DNA of 64,000 nt, taken from contig JBJHBI010000001.1 in assembly GCA_050485405.1 (NCBI GenBank), positions 62,001 to 126,000 on the forward strand, given 5' to 3'. The notes under the pieces are model-generated. The model did no database searches, had not been told where the DNA came from, and saw only the letters and a list, made by a program, of their open reading frames with translations. The stretch is from Saliniramus sp050485405 (lineage in GTDB: Bacteria > Pseudomonadota > Alphaproteobacteria > Rhizobiales > Beijerinckiaceae). Shown one piece after another: positions 55,061 to 63,915 of the stretch. Position numbers and translations under genes: made by a program. Numbering within the stretch: position 1 is the stretch's first letter; the number at the start of each line of letters is the position of its first letter.

Positions 55061-55812
55061 GCCTGATCTCCACGGACATGATCCTCGCCACCTTCGTGGT
55101 CTTCTGCCGCGTGGGTGCCTGCCTGATGATCATGCCGGGATTCTCGTCGAGCCGTATCCCGATGCAGGTGCGGCTCTTCGTGGTAATCGGGCTGAGCCTC
55201 GCCATGAGCCCGATGCTGATGCCGAGCGTCATGCCGGCGATCGCGGGAACCGGACTCGCCGGGCTCGTCGGGCTGATCGTGACGGAGAGCCTGATCGGCG
55301 CCCAGTTCGGGCTGGTGGGGCGGCTGTTCTTCCTCGCGCTCCAGACCATCGGCCAGGCCATCGCGATGTTCATGGGCTTCGGCATGATGGCCGGCGTGGC
55401 GATCGACGAGCCCGACCCGGTCCCGGCCCTCACCTCCTTCATGATGCTCACGGCCACGGCGCTGCTCTTCATCACCGATCAGCACTGGGAGATCATACGC
55501 GGGCTCGCGGGCACCTATGTGCTCCTGCCGCCGCTCGGCGGTTTCGACGCGCAGTTCTCGATGATCCGGATCGCCGATGCCCTTTCGGAAGCCTTCGTTC
55601 TGGCCCTGCAGATCGCCTCGCCCTTCCTCGTCTTCTCCTTCGTCCTGAACTTCGCCATGGGCGTGATGAACAAAATGATCCCGCAGGTGCCGGTCTATTT
55701 CGTTTCGCTGCCCTTCCTGATCGCCGGCGGCTTGATGATCTTCTATTTCCTCTCCGACGAGATCTTCGTGCTCTTCAACCAGCGCTTCGGCGCCTGGCTC
55801 GCGGGGGGCTGA
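55057..55812 (+). CDS. fliR: Flagellar biosynthesis protein FliR
   Basis: Export-gate core subunit that forms a helical assembly with FliP and FliQ. The 251-residue protein is very hydrophobic, with FCRVGACLMIMPGFSSSRIPMQVRLF near the N-terminus, ESLIGAQFGLVGRLFFLALQTIGQAIAMFMGFGM (landmark E-x-x-x-G), and the Asn/Met-rich NKMIPQVPVYFVSLPFLI end. GTG 55057 overlaps the flhA stop. fliP and fliQ are not in the window. Confidence 0.95.
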   Translation: MSLISTDMILATFVVFCRVGACLMIMPGFSSSRIPMQVRLFVVIGLSLAMSPMLMPSVMPAIAGTGLAGLVGLIVTESLIGAQFGLVGRLFFLALQTIGQAIAMFMGFGMMAGVAIDEPDPVPALTSFMMLTATALLFITDQHWEIIRGLAGTYVLLPPLGGFDAQFSMIRIADALSEAFVLALQIASPFLVFSFVLNFAMGVMNKMIPQVPVYFVSLPFLIAGGLMIFYFLSDEIFVLFNQRFGAWLAGG

Positions 55813-55815
55813 CCC

Positions 55816-56286
55816 ATGGGCGAGGCACGCGAAAGGCTGCGCCGGCTCGAGCGGCTCCGGGAGGTTCAGAAACAGCGCCACCGGCTGGAGGAATGGAAGC
55901 TCGCGCGGCTGCGGCAGGAGGAGAGCGGCCTGCGCAAGGCGCAGGAGGAAGTGCTCGACGCGCTCAATGCCGATCATCCGCTGCACGGCCTGTTTCTCGC
56001 CGGTCTCGGTGCCCGGGTGAGCAGTCTCGGGCGCGCCATCGCCGGCAAGCAACGCGCCAGCGCGCAGCAGGCGGTGAAGACGCTGGAACAGGGCCGTCGG
56101 CACGAGGTCGCGGACAAATTCGTCCACCGCGCCCGGCGCGACGTGGAGGAGGAAGATCGGCGAAACGATTTCCTCGACTATCTCGATCGCCATCTCGCGG
56201 AGCGTTCCGGCGAGGCACATGAGAGCGGCGCGGCGGATACCGGGATCGTGGGCATGCGCAAGCCTGGCGTAAGCGCCGGGCTCTAA
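55816..56286 (+). CDS. FliJ-like coiled-coil protein of the flagellar operon
   Basis: A 156-residue, charged, helical protein. Residues 3-55 and 75-130 are strongly coiled-coil-like (RERLRRLERLREVQKQRHRL, then KQRASAQQAVKTLEQGRRHEVA), with a short linker DHPLHG between. No membrane segment. The antiparallel coiled-coil form, size and place directly after fliR fit a FliJ-type export chaperone/ATPase regulator, but no sequence signature proves it. It starts 3 bases after the fliR stop, so is cotranscribed. Confidence 0.6.
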   Translation: MGEARERLRRLERLREVQKQRHRLEEWKLARLRQEESGLRKAQEEVLDALNADHPLHGLFLAGLGARVSSLGRAIAGKQRASAQQAVKTLEQGRRHEVADKFVHRARRDVEEEDRRNDFLDYLDRHLAERSGEAHESGAADTGIVGMRKPGVSAGL

Positions 56287-56340
56287 TGTGAAAGGCGTCA
56301 CGTTCGCCTGTCCGATCCACGTTGCAGGAGGTTACTGCCG

Positions 56341-57141
56341 ATGATCAACCCGCCTTCGGATATCATTCTCGATGTCGTGCGCGCGGCCGATCCCGGCAAG
56401 CAGGCCAAGGCCTCGCAGCGCCTCGCGGCCCTTGCCGGCGACGGCTCGGGAAATCCGCGCGCCTTCGCCGCCGCCATGGAGAATTCCTCGCGGAATTCCG
56501 GGGCCGGCCCGGCCGCCACCCAGAACCCGTTCCGCGCCGCCGAAGCGCGGGTCGCCATGCATAACCGCGATACCCTCGGCGCACCGGGTGGCACCGGCGC
56601 CTCGCCGGGCTCGTCCGATCTGCGCACGCGGCTCGATCCGATGGCGGGTGCGAGCGCGAGCGAGGAGGCTGCGAGCCGAAGCGCTCCCGCGGCCAACCGG
56701 CCGATGACGCCCGATCAGGAATTCGAGGCGTTCATCCTGCGCACCTTCGTCGAGACCATGCTGCCCGACGATGCGACGGCCTCCTACGGGTCAGGCACGG
56801 CGGGCGATATCTGGAAGGGCATGAAGGCCGAGCAGATCGGCAACGCGCTCGCCCGTTCGGGCGGGATCGGCATCGCCGACAAGCTCGCCCGGCTGCATCC
56901 TTCCGAGGCGCCCCAGCCGAGCGGGGCCGGCTTCGGCGTGACCCCGACCCAGGCCGCAGCCACGATCCAGGCTTCGAGCGGCGAAGCCGAGGGTGCCGGC
57001 ACGATCGAGCGCCTTATGGGCGCGCAGACGCCGACGGGCGCACGTCCCGCGCTCGAGGATCTCGCGCATAGCGACGACATCTTCTCCGATCCGCACGAGG
57101 CCAGCCTGTTCTTCGCAGGATTATGGCGCAACGGCAGCTGA
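56341..57141 (+). CDS. flgJ: FlgJ-type rod-assembly protein (rod-binding domain only)
   Basis: A 266-residue protein whose residues about 118-185 form the FlgJ N-terminal rod-binding domain: RPMTPDQEFEAFILRTFVETMLP, YGSGTAGDIWKGMKAEQIGNALARSGGIGIAD. This domain caps the growing flagellar rod. The muramidase domain of enterobacterial FlgJ is missing, as is normal in alphaproteobacteria, where a separate SagA-type enzyme opens the wall. Long flanking regions are Ala/Gly/Pro-rich. A very strong AGGAGG precedes the ATG. Confidence 0.85.
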   Translation: MINPPSDIILDVVRAADPGKQAKASQRLAALAGDGSGNPRAFAAAMENSSRNSGAGPAATQNPFRAAEARVAMHNRDTLGAPGGTGASPGSSDLRTRLDPMAGASASEEAASRSAPAANRPMTPDQEFEAFILRTFVETMLPDDATASYGSGTAGDIWKGMKAEQIGNALARSGGIGIADKLARLHPSEAPQPSGAGFGVTPTQAAATIQASSGEAEGAGTIERLMGAQTPTGARPALEDLAHSDDIFSDPHEASLFFAGLWRNGS

Positions 57142-57186
57142 CCGAAACAACCATCACGACATCTTCATCCGGAGGAATACACCATC

Positions 57187-57759
57187 ATGCCAGCGGCGAC
57201 GACGATGCCGGTATCCCGGCCCTCGGACGACAACGACAACCTGCCGACGGCATTGCCGGCCGCTGCGGAGGATGCCGCCGCGACCCATGATTCCGCGGGG
57301 GCCGGAACGGTCTTTGGCGATGGCGATCCGATACCCGCGATGAGCCCGGCGGCGAATGCCGCCCTCGCCGTCGCCGGGCGGCTCGAGGCTCTCTTGCGCG
57401 AGGAGATCACCGCCCTGCGCGGCGCTTCGGTCGATGCCCTCAAGCAGATGAATCACCGCAAGAGCCAATGCCTGCTCGAACTCAGCCGCGCGGCGCGCGC
57501 GCTCGGCGACGAACCCGCGCCCCCGGCGCTCGCCCAGGGCCTCGACCGTCTCAGGCAGGTGGTCAGCGACAACCAGGACACCCTGTCGACCCATATCGTC
57601 GCGGTGCGCGACATTGCCGGGCTGATCGCGGAGGTCATGCAGGCGCACGAATCGGACGGCACCTATGCCGACCGGCCCATTCCCCGCCCCCCGCTCGGCG
57701 GTGAGACCGCCGTCGAGCCGGCGGCGAACGCTCCGGCACAGGGAGGCGCAACGCCATGA
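57187..57759 (+). CDS. FlgN-like flagellar chaperone
   Basis: A 190-residue protein with an N-terminal low-complexity region (1-55), then a helical core: LAVAGRLEALLREEITALRG, LKQMNHRKSQCLLELSRAAR, LRQVVSDNQDTLSTHIVAVRDIAGLIAEVM and a terminal DGTYADR. This arrangement, in particular N-x-x-x-L-x-x-H plus SDGTY, is typical of FlgN-type export chaperones for hook-filament junction proteins. Its stop overlaps the ATG of the next gene (ATGA). Confidence 0.65.
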   Translation: MPAATTMPVSRPSDDNDNLPTALPAAAEDAAATHDSAGAGTVFGDGDPIPAMSPAANAALAVAGRLEALLREEITALRGASVDALKQMNHRKSQCLLELSRAARALGDEPAPPALAQGLDRLRQVVSDNQDTLSTHIVAVRDIAGLIAEVMQAHESDGTYADRPIPRPPLGGETAVEPAANAPAQGGATP

Positions 57760-58208
57760 TGCGCATGATACTGGCCGGTTTCTGGCTCTGTCTCGTGACG
57801 CTGGCTTCGGGCTACGGCGCGGTGGAATATTTCACCCGCCAGGCCGGGGCCGCGACCGATGACGGCGGCTATTTCCAGGGCATCACCTACGAGAAGACCC
57901 GCGCCATGACGGTGCCGATCATCGCCGACGGCGCGGTCGACGGCTATGTCGTGGCGCAGTTCGTCTATACGGCCCAGACGCGCCAGCTCCAGGCGCTCGG
58001 CGTGCCGCCGGAATCCTTCATCGTCGACGAGGCGTTCCACCACATCTTCACCATGGAGAACATCGATTTCCGGGATCTGCGCCGCTTCGATACCCGCGCG
58101 TTCCTCGCACAGATCACCGAGCGCGTGAACACCCGGCTCGACAGCCCCGTCATCCGCGAGATGCTGATCGAGGAATTCAACTTCGTCGATGCGAGCCAGC
58201 TGCGCTGA
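57756..58208 (+). CDS. FliL-like single-span membrane protein of the flagellar operon
   Basis: A 150-residue protein with one N-terminal transmembrane segment (ILAGFWLCLVTLASGYGAVEYF) and a periplasmic domain ending ITERVNTRLDSPVIREMLIEEFNFVD. Topology, size, and the C-terminal pattern (helix, I-x-x-x-V-N-x-x-L-x-x-x-V-I-x-x-x-L-I-x-x-F) resemble FliL, which surrounds the stator, but I cannot confirm homology by eye. ATG 57756 overlaps the FlgN-like stop codon, so the two are coupled. It ends the flagellar run. Confidence 0.55.
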   Translation: MMRMILAGFWLCLVTLASGYGAVEYFTRQAGAATDDGGYFQGITYEKTRAMTVPIIADGAVDGYVVAQFVYTAQTRQLQALGVPPESFIVDEAFHHIFTMENIDFRDLRRFDTRAFLAQITERVNTRLDSPVIREMLIEEFNFVDASQLR

Positions 58209-58315
58209 CGCGCATTCCCTCCGGATTCAGGTGGGCCCCCCGCGCCGCACCTTGAGTGAAGCGCCGCGATCTGCATTATCGGGCTTCATGAATTGCGAAA
58301 GCCCGGAGGTGGATC

Positions 58316-58888
58316 ATGCATGCGCTGTTCTTCGAGGTGCGCCCCCTTCCGGGGCATCTTCCCCATTATTTCTACCATGTCGACCGCCTGCGTCCCGCCC
58401 TCGCGCGCCACGAAGGGCTCGCCTTCCTCGAACGCTACGGCGCGTGCGACGACGCGGATCTGCTGCTTTCGCATCAGCTCTGGGAGAGCGAGGACGCGAT
58501 CGTCGCCTGGCGCAAGGATGCCGGCCACCGCTATTCGCAGGAGGCCGGGCGGCAAAAGCACTTCGCCGATTACCGGATACGCGTCGGCGCCCGGGTCGCA
58601 CATTGGCGCGCCGACGGACCCGATGATCCCGCGCTTGCGCAAGGATCGGCGGAGTTGCCGCGCGTCGTCGCCCTCTATGGCGGGGCGGATGTCGCCGCTC
58701 CCGGCTTTCGTGCCTTCGAGAGCGTGAACCATGCCGGGCGCTTCGTCGCGCTTGCGAGCATCGACGATTCCGACGAGGCGCAGGCCCTGTTCGACGCCCA
58801 TACCGGCATATCAGGCCTCGAAGCCGCCGCCATCTACGCGATCCGCCGCGATTACGGGCAATTCGACCGCGCCCAGGCGCCGCGATGA
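58316..58888 (+). CDS. Antibiotic biosynthesis monooxygenase-like protein
   Basis: A 190-residue protein of the dimeric alpha-beta barrel type. The N-terminal half (MHALFFEVRPLPGHLPHYFYHV, GLAFLERYGACDDADLLLSHQLWESEDAIVAW, AGHRYSQEAGRQKHFADYRIRVG, in pieces) has the ABM pattern with a W-x-x-x-x-A-I-x-x-W and a H-x-x-x-Q helix. The second half is a diverged ferredoxin-like module without clear signature. Many such proteins have no known substrate. A strong GGAGG lies before the ATG. It converges with the VOC gene 51 bases away. Confidence 0.6.
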   Translation: MHALFFEVRPLPGHLPHYFYHVDRLRPALARHEGLAFLERYGACDDADLLLSHQLWESEDAIVAWRKDAGHRYSQEAGRQKHFADYRIRVGARVAHWRADGPDDPALAQGSAELPRVVALYGGADVAAPGFRAFESVNHAGRFVALASIDDSDEAQALFDAHTGISGLEAAAIYAIRRDYGQFDRAQAPR

Positions 58889-58915
58889 CGCCCTGCGCCT
58901 TGCATCGTGCCTGAT

Positions 58916-58956
58916 GCGGCGCTCAGCCGTCAGCGGCGCTCAGCCGTCAGCGGCGC
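58916..58956. repeat. 17-base tandem duplication at the 3' end of the VOC gene
   Basis: GCGGCGCTCAGCCGTCA occurs at 58916-58932 and again at 58933-58949, followed by a partial third copy (58950-58956). The second copy contains the stop codon of the minus-strand gene at 58940-58942. Confidence 0.85.
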
Positions 58957-59818
58957 CCGCGAGCCTCAGATGCGTACCCCAGGGATCGGCGATCGTCACG
59001 GCATCCGCCTCGCGCGCGACGAGGTTGCCGTCGCGCGATGCCTCCTCGGCGATGCGGGCGAGATGGGCGGGGTCGCGCACCACGATGTCGAGACGGGCGA
59101 GGCCGGTGCTGTGCCCGGGACGGCGCCCCGCGCCCCTGCTGTTCCAGATATTGCCGGCGAGCTGGTGGTGATAGCCGCCGCTGCCGTAGAAGCTCGCACC
59201 GGGATAGCGGGTCGCGATGTCGAAGCCGACGCACCCGGCATAGAACCGGTCGGCCTGGGCCGTATCACCCACCTGGAGATGCACGTGGCCGATCACGCCG
59301 CCTGTCGGGAAACCGCTCCAGACGGTCCCGGCCGCCGCGTCCCGAAGCGCTTCGAGGTCGAGGGCGAGGTTCGCCATGCGGACCTCTCCCGAGGGTGTCT
59401 GCCAGTCGCGCGCGGGGCGATCGACATAGATCTCGATGCCGTTGCCCTCCGGATCGGCGAGATAGACCGCTTCGCTGACGAGATGATCGGCGGCCCCCTG
59501 CAAGCCGATGCCGGCCTCTCCCGCATGTGTGAGCCAGCGGCCGAGATCGGCCTGATCGGGCAAGAGGAAAGCGGTGTGGAACAGGCCCGCCTCGCGCGGA
59601 TCATCGGGCGCGAGCGCGGGATCGCCCTCGAGAATGACGAGAGCCTGCGCGCCTGCCCCCAGCACGATACGGTTCTCGTCCCGTGCGATGAGTCCGAGGC
59701 CGATGACTTCGCGATAGAATGCCGCGACCTTCTCGATATCGCGCACCGCGAGCGTCACCGTATCGATCCGCAGCGGCGCGGCGCGCAGGTCGAACTTGCC
59801 GGTTGCCGTATCATTCAT
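58940..59818 (-). CDS. VOC-family protein, CatE/catechol 2,3-dioxygenase-like
   Basis: A 292-residue protein of two glyoxalase/dioxygenase modules. The first has IDTVTLAVRDIEKVAAFYREVIGLG, FHTAFLLPDQADLG and LADPEGNGIEIYVDRP; the second has IGHVHLQVGDTAQADRFYAGCVGFD, GSGGYHHQLAGNIWNSRGAG and ends IADPWGTHLRLAG. The HVHL and YHHQ His residues fit the metal site, but the final acidic ligand expected in the last strand (x-G-N-x-I-E-L) is replaced by L-R-L, so iron binding and activity need proof. The substrate is unknown. Confidence 0.75.
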   Translation of the reverse strand: MNDTATGKFDLRAAPLRIDTVTLAVRDIEKVAAFYREVIGLGLIARDENRIVLGAGAQALVILEGDPALAPDDPREAGLFHTAFLLPDQADLGRWLTHAGEAGIGLQGAADHLVSEAVYLADPEGNGIEIYVDRPARDWQTPSGEVRMANLALDLEALRDAAAGTVWSGFPTGGVIGHVHLQVGDTAQADRFYAGCVGFDIATRYPGASFYGSGGYHHQLAGNIWNSRGAGRRPGHSTGLARLDIVVRDPAHLARIAEEASRDGNLVAREADAVTIADPWGTHLRLAGAADG

Positions 59819-59874
59819 GATCCCGCTCCTCGCGCTGATGCCCGTCGCGCATGCCGCGCTCCGCCGGGCGACTT

Positions 59875-60417
59875 CTATTGCAGTCTCTTGCCTTCCCGAT
59901 ATTCCCCTGCCGTCAGGACGAAGGCCCGGCAGGCGATTCCGTCCTTATGGATGCCCCCGGTATCGCGCATGCCGATCTTCGTCGCGACGGCGATCGAACG
60001 GGTGTTGCGCGTATCGATATCCGCGACGACCCGGGGCAGGCGGAGGGTTTCGAAAGCGTGATCCAGAACGGGGGCGACGGCCTCGCGCGCATAGCCCTTC
60101 CCCCAGGCCGCACGCGTGAGCCGCCAGCCGATATCGATCTCGGGGCCGCTTCCTTCGTAAGGGATCAGCAGAATCCAGCCGAGCATGTGATCGGGTGCCT
60201 CCCGGGTCACGATCGACCAGTAGCCGAGCCCCTCGCCGAAATCGGTTTCGATGCGCGCGCGCACGAAGGCTTCGTGGGCCACCGGATCGTTCCACGGGCC
60301 GGCAATGAACTGTGTCACCTGCGGATCGCGATCCATGGCGAGGCAGGCGGGGAGATCGGCGAGCGTGCGCGGCCTCACGATCAGACGCTCGGTCTCGAAG
60401 CCGGGAAGTCCGCTCAT
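59875..60417 (-). CDS. GNAT N-acetyltransferase (RimJ/RimL type)
   Basis: A 180-residue Acetyltransf_3-type GNAT. It begins FETERLIVRPRTLADLPA, has the acetyl-CoA motif region GWRLTRAAWGKGYAREAVAPVLDHAF and the R-x-x-A-x-x-K-I-G-M end (ARNTRSIAVATKIGM-like, read as TRNTRSIAVATKIGM). Such enzymes acetylate N-termini or small amines; the substrate is unknown. It lies 53 bases downstream of another GNAT gene on the same strand, from which it differs in subfamily. Confidence 0.82.
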   Translation of the reverse strand: MSGLPGFETERLIVRPRTLADLPACLAMDRDPQVTQFIAGPWNDPVAHEAFVRARIETDFGEGLGYWSIVTREAPDHMLGWILLIPYEGSGPEIDIGWRLTRAAWGKGYAREAVAPVLDHAFETLRLPRVVADIDTRNTRSIAVATKIGMRDTGGIHKDGIACRAFVLTAGEYREGKRLQ

Positions 60418-60470
60418 TCTCGTTCTCCAGTCTCGCGCCCCTCCATCGGGGGAACCGCCATGCGGGGCGA

Positions 60471-61127
60471 TCAGGTGCGCAGGGGGCTCCGCTGCCCGCC
60501 CTCGGCGTCGAAGTTATCCGGCGACAGCCAGGCCTCGTAAATCGGCTTCAGCCGCTGCCAGTCGCCATCGGTCATGGCGAACCATGCAGTATCGCGGTTT
60601 GCACCCTTCACCACCATGTGCTGGCGAAACACACCCTCCGCGCGAAAGCCGAAACGCTCCGCCGCGCGCTTCGAGGGCAGGTTGAGATCGTTGCATTTCC
60701 ATTCGAATCGGCGATAGCCCAGGGCGAAGACGTGGTCGGCGAAGAGAAACAAAGCCTCCTTGGCCATGCGCGTGCGTTGCAGGGCCGGTCCCCACATGAT
60801 GCTGCCGATCTCGATGACGCCATGGGTCGTGTCGATGCGCATCAATGCCTGACGCCCCTCGGCGCGCCCGCTCGCCTTGTCGATCACCGCGAAGAACAAC
60901 GGATCCGCCTTCGCCGCCGCCGCTTCGACCCAGCTCTCCATATCAGCACGATCGGCGGGCGGGGTCTCGAACAGCCAGCGGAAGCGGGCATCGGTGCCGG
61001 GGGCGGATGCGGCGGCGTAGAGATCGTCGACATGCGTGAAGGAGAGCGGTTCGAGCCGCGTATAGCGCCCCTCGATGACCATGCGCTCCGGGCGCGGCAC
61101 GCCGTTCCATTCCCGCAGATCGCTCAT
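60471..61127 (-). CDS. GNAT N-acetyltransferase (RimJ/RimL-like, YdaF group)
   Basis: A 218-residue GNAT of the group often annotated as GNAT-family N-acetyltransferase near ribosomal-protein acetylase. Residues 15-60 (GRYTRLEPLSFTHVDDLYAA) and 95-160 (RIDTTHGVIEIGSIMWGPALQRTRMAKEALFLFADHVF) carry the fold, followed by YRRFEWKCNDLNLPSKRAAERFGFRAEGVFRQHMVV (landmarks R-x-E-W-K-C-x-x-x-N, A-x-x-R-x-G-F-x-x-E-G). The substrate is unknown. Upstream of another GNAT gene on the same strand. Confidence 0.8.
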   Translation of the reverse strand: MSDLREWNGVPRPERMVIEGRYTRLEPLSFTHVDDLYAAASAPGTDARFRWLFETPPADRADMESWVEAAAAKADPLFFAVIDKASGRAEGRQALMRIDTTHGVIEIGSIMWGPALQRTRMAKEALFLFADHVFALGYRRFEWKCNDLNLPSKRAAERFGFRAEGVFRQHMVVKGANRDTAWFAMTDGDWQRLKPIYEAWLSPDNFDAEGGQRSPLRT

Positions 61128-61313
61128 GATTCAGCTTCCTTCCTCGATGCTTCGGTTATGGAAACAATCGTGCCGGGAAAGTAAAGCGGCGAAACCGCCC
61201 TGCGCGGCTCCGTGCGCCCGCACCCGGCTGCGCGCCGCGATTGCTTTCGAAAACCATGGCGTTTTCGGACGAAATCCCCCATATACCGGACGACGACCAG
61301 CGGAAGCGAGACG

Positions 61314-62201
61314 ATGAGCGCATTGGCCGGCAGGCGATTTCTGAAGATGAACGGGCTGGGCAACCAGATCGTCGTGCTCGATCTGCGCGGCACGGCGATC
61401 AGGGTGTCGGCGCATGAGGCGCGCGCCGTCGCGGCGCATCCCCGCTCGCCCTTCGACCAGTTGATGATCATCCACGATCCGCGCGGGCCGGGTTCCGACG
61501 CCTTCATCCGCATCATGAACAATGACGGATCCGATGCCGGGGCCTGCGGCAACGGCATGCGCTGCATCGCCTGGGCGCTTTGCGTCGATCCGCAGATCAG
61601 CGGCGGCATCGCCCGCGATCATCTGCGGCTCGAAACGCAGGCCGGCATGCTCGAAGCCTGGATGCGCGACGAAACGACATTCACGGTCGATATGGGCGCG
61701 CCGCGTTTCGCCTGGCAGGACATTCCCCTGCGCGATCCGTTCCCGGATACGCGCTATATCGAATTGCAGGCCGGGCCGATCGATGCGCCCGTCCTGCATT
61801 CACCCTCGGCGGTGAATATGGGCAATCCGCATGCGATCTTCTTCGTCGACGATATCGATGCGCATGATCTCGGCCGTTTCGGGCCGATGCTGGAGAATCA
61901 TCCGATCTTTCCCGACCGGGCCAATATCTCGCTCGCACAGGTCCTCTCGCCGCGCCATATCCGGCTGAAGGTCTGGGAACGAGGCGCGGGGCTGACGCAG
62001 GCTTGCGGATCGGCGGCCTGCGCGGCACTCGTCGCAGCGGCACGGCGCAAGTTCACCGGGCGCGAGGCGCGGATCAGCCTGCCGGGGGGCGATCTCGACA
62101 TCGCCTGGCGGGAAAGCGATTCCCACGTGCTGATGACCGGGCCGGTGGAATTCGAATGGGACGACCGGTTCCCGGCGGAGATCTTCGCCGGCGCGGCGTG
62201 A
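61314..62201 (+). CDS. dapF: Diaminopimelate epimerase
   Basis: It interconverts LL- and meso-diaminopimelate for lysine and peptidoglycan synthesis. The 295-residue protein starts FLKMNGLGNQIVVLD and has both active-site cysteines: Cys78 in DAGACGNGMRC and Cys231 in LTQACGSAACAA; VNMGNPHAIFFVDD lies between. ATG 61314 with a GGAAGCGAG site fits the family start; the longer frame to 61212 is rejected. The next gene mtaB follows after 120 bases on the same strand. Confidence 0.95.
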   Translation: MSALAGRRFLKMNGLGNQIVVLDLRGTAIRVSAHEARAVAAHPRSPFDQLMIIHDPRGPGSDAFIRIMNNDGSDAGACGNGMRCIAWALCVDPQISGGIARDHLRLETQAGMLEAWMRDETTFTVDMGAPRFAWQDIPLRDPFPDTRYIELQAGPIDAPVLHSPSAVNMGNPHAIFFVDDIDAHDLGRFGPMLENHPIFPDRANISLAQVLSPRHIRLKVWERGAGLTQACGSAACAALVAAARRKFTGREARISLPGGDLDIAWRESDSHVLMTGPVEFEWDDRFPAEIFAGAA

Positions 62202-62321
62202 ACGCGTGCCTGCCTGTGGGCAGGTCCGCAGGACGGCAGGATGGCCGCACCAAAGCATCAAGGGATCACAGGATCACGGGTTATACGGCCCGGCTCCATC
62301 GAGGATGATGATACAGGACGC

Positions 62322-63575
62322 ATGAGCATCGATCTCGTCACATTCGGCTGCCGGCTCAACACCTACGAGTCCGAGGCGATGGAACGTCAGGCCCGCGAAG
62401 CCGGGCTCGAGGACGCCGTCATCGTCAATACCTGCGCGGTGACGGCGGAGGCCACGCGCCAGGCCCGCCAGAGCATCAGGCGCATCGCCCGCGAACGCCC
62501 CGGCGCGCGGATCATCGTCACCGGTTGTGCCGCCCAGGTCGAGCCGGAAACCTTCGCCGCCATGCCGGAAGTAGCGCAGGTCGTGGGCAATCACGAGAAG
62601 ATGCAGGCGGGAACCTGGCGGAAGTTGCAGGCTTTCGGCATCGGCGAGAGCGAGAAGGTCATCGTCGACGACATCATGGCCGTGCGCGAGACCGCCTCGC
62701 ATCTGATCGACGGGATGAAGGGGCGCACCCGCGCCTTCGTGCAGGTGCAGAACGGCTGCGACCATCGCTGCACCTTCTGCATCATCCCCTATGGCCGCGG
62801 CAATTCGCGCTCGGTGCCGATGGGTGTCGTCGTCGAGCAGATCCGCACGCTCGTCGAGAACGGCACCCGCGAGGCCGTGCTGACCGGGGTCGACATCACG
62901 AGCTACGGCAAGGATCTGCCCGGCGAGCCGCGCTTCGGCACCCTCGTGCGCGCGATCCTGCGGCATGTGCCGGAGCTCGAGCGGCTGCGCATCTCGTCGA
63001 TCGATTCCGTCGAGGCGGATGACGATCTGATGCGCGCGCTCGCCGAGGAGGAGCGGCTGATGCCGCATCTGCATCTCTCGCTCCAGGCCGGAGACGACAT
63101 GATCCTCAAGCGCATGAAGCGCCGGCATCTGCGCGCGGATGCGATCCGCTTCTGCGAGGAAGCACGGCGGCTGCGCCCGGATCTCGTCTTCGGCGCGGAC
63201 ATCATCGCGGGATTTCCCACCGAGACCGAGGCGATGTTCGAGAATTCCCTCGCGCTCGTCGATGAATGCGATCTCACGCATCTCCACGTCTTCCCCTTCT
63301 CGCCCCGCCCCGGCACCCCCGCTGCGCGGATGCCGCAGGTCGATCGCAAGCTGGTGAAGGAGCGCGCCGCGCGGCTGCGCGCCAAGGGCGAGGAAGCCCT
63401 GCAGCGCCATCTCGACGGAGAGATCGGGCGGACCCGCAGCGTCCTGACCGAGACCGCCGATACCGGACGCAGCGAGGGCTTCACTCCGGTGCGTTTCGCC
63501 ACCCCGGTCACCCCCGGCGCCATCCTCAGCGTGGCGATTACCGGCCATGACGGGCGCGTCCTGCACGCGGCCTGA
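62322..63575 (+). CDS. mtaB: tRNA t6A37 methylthiotransferase MtaB
   Basis: A radical SAM enzyme that adds a methylthio group to t6A37 of tRNA (ms2t6A). The 417-residue protein has the MiaB-like layout: UPF0004 domain with Cys10, Cys38 and Cys69 (LVTFGCRLNTYES, VIVNTCAVT, VTGCAAQ), radical SAM Cys146, Cys150 and Cys153 in NGCDHRCTFCIIPYGRGNSRS, and a short TRAM-like end. The branch with E-x-M-E-R and GCRLN near the start is MtaB, not RimO or MiaB. ATG 62322 has AGGA in front; the frame to 62241 is rejected. Confidence 0.92.
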   Translation: MSIDLVTFGCRLNTYESEAMERQAREAGLEDAVIVNTCAVTAEATRQARQSIRRIARERPGARIIVTGCAAQVEPETFAAMPEVAQVVGNHEKMQAGTWRKLQAFGIGESEKVIVDDIMAVRETASHLIDGMKGRTRAFVQVQNGCDHRCTFCIIPYGRGNSRSVPMGVVVEQIRTLVENGTREAVLTGVDITSYGKDLPGEPRFGTLVRAILRHVPELERLRISSIDSVEADDDLMRALAEEERLMPHLHLSLQAGDDMILKRMKRRHLRADAIRFCEEARRLRPDLVFGADIIAGFPTETEAMFENSLALVDECDLTHLHVFPFSPRPGTPAARMPQVDRKLVKERAARLRAKGEEALQRHLDGEIGRTRSVLTETADTGRSEGFTPVRFATPVTPGAILSVAITGHDGRVLHAA

Positions 63576-63915
63576 GCCGGGTTTGCCTTCGCGGGCTTGC
63601 CTTCGCGATTCTGCCTTCGATTGTGCATTGCAGCTTCGACCAATGGCGGGCTGGCATTTCGCATGATAGTGATGTGCAATCCGCTCAAGCACGCATCCGG
63701 GCAGTATGTGGCCCTAAACGAAAGCGTGCATCGAAAGCACCGAAGCTGCTTTCAGCCGAGGGGAAACGGCGGGGGGTGATCATGCCGAGAAGGCGAACGC
63801 GACCGCGAAGGGCGGCACCATCATTCCGGCAGGAACGGACCGGTGCTTCGGATTTCGGAAGCAGAATGCCCCGCGCGCAGAATCGTCGACGTGGAAGCCT
63901 GACGACGGAGGCGCC
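63576..63915. other. 340-base stretch without a supported gene
   Basis: Between mtaB and the partial gene at the right edge I see no open frame with convincing family features. Right after the mtaB stop there are three imperfect repeats of TTGCCTTCG (63583, 63597, 63612; spacing 14-15 bases). Confidence 0.5.

Noticed and set aside
59875..61127. Tandem duplication of one acetyltransferase gene
   Set aside because: The two GNAT proteins differ in length and motifs and are not recent copies.
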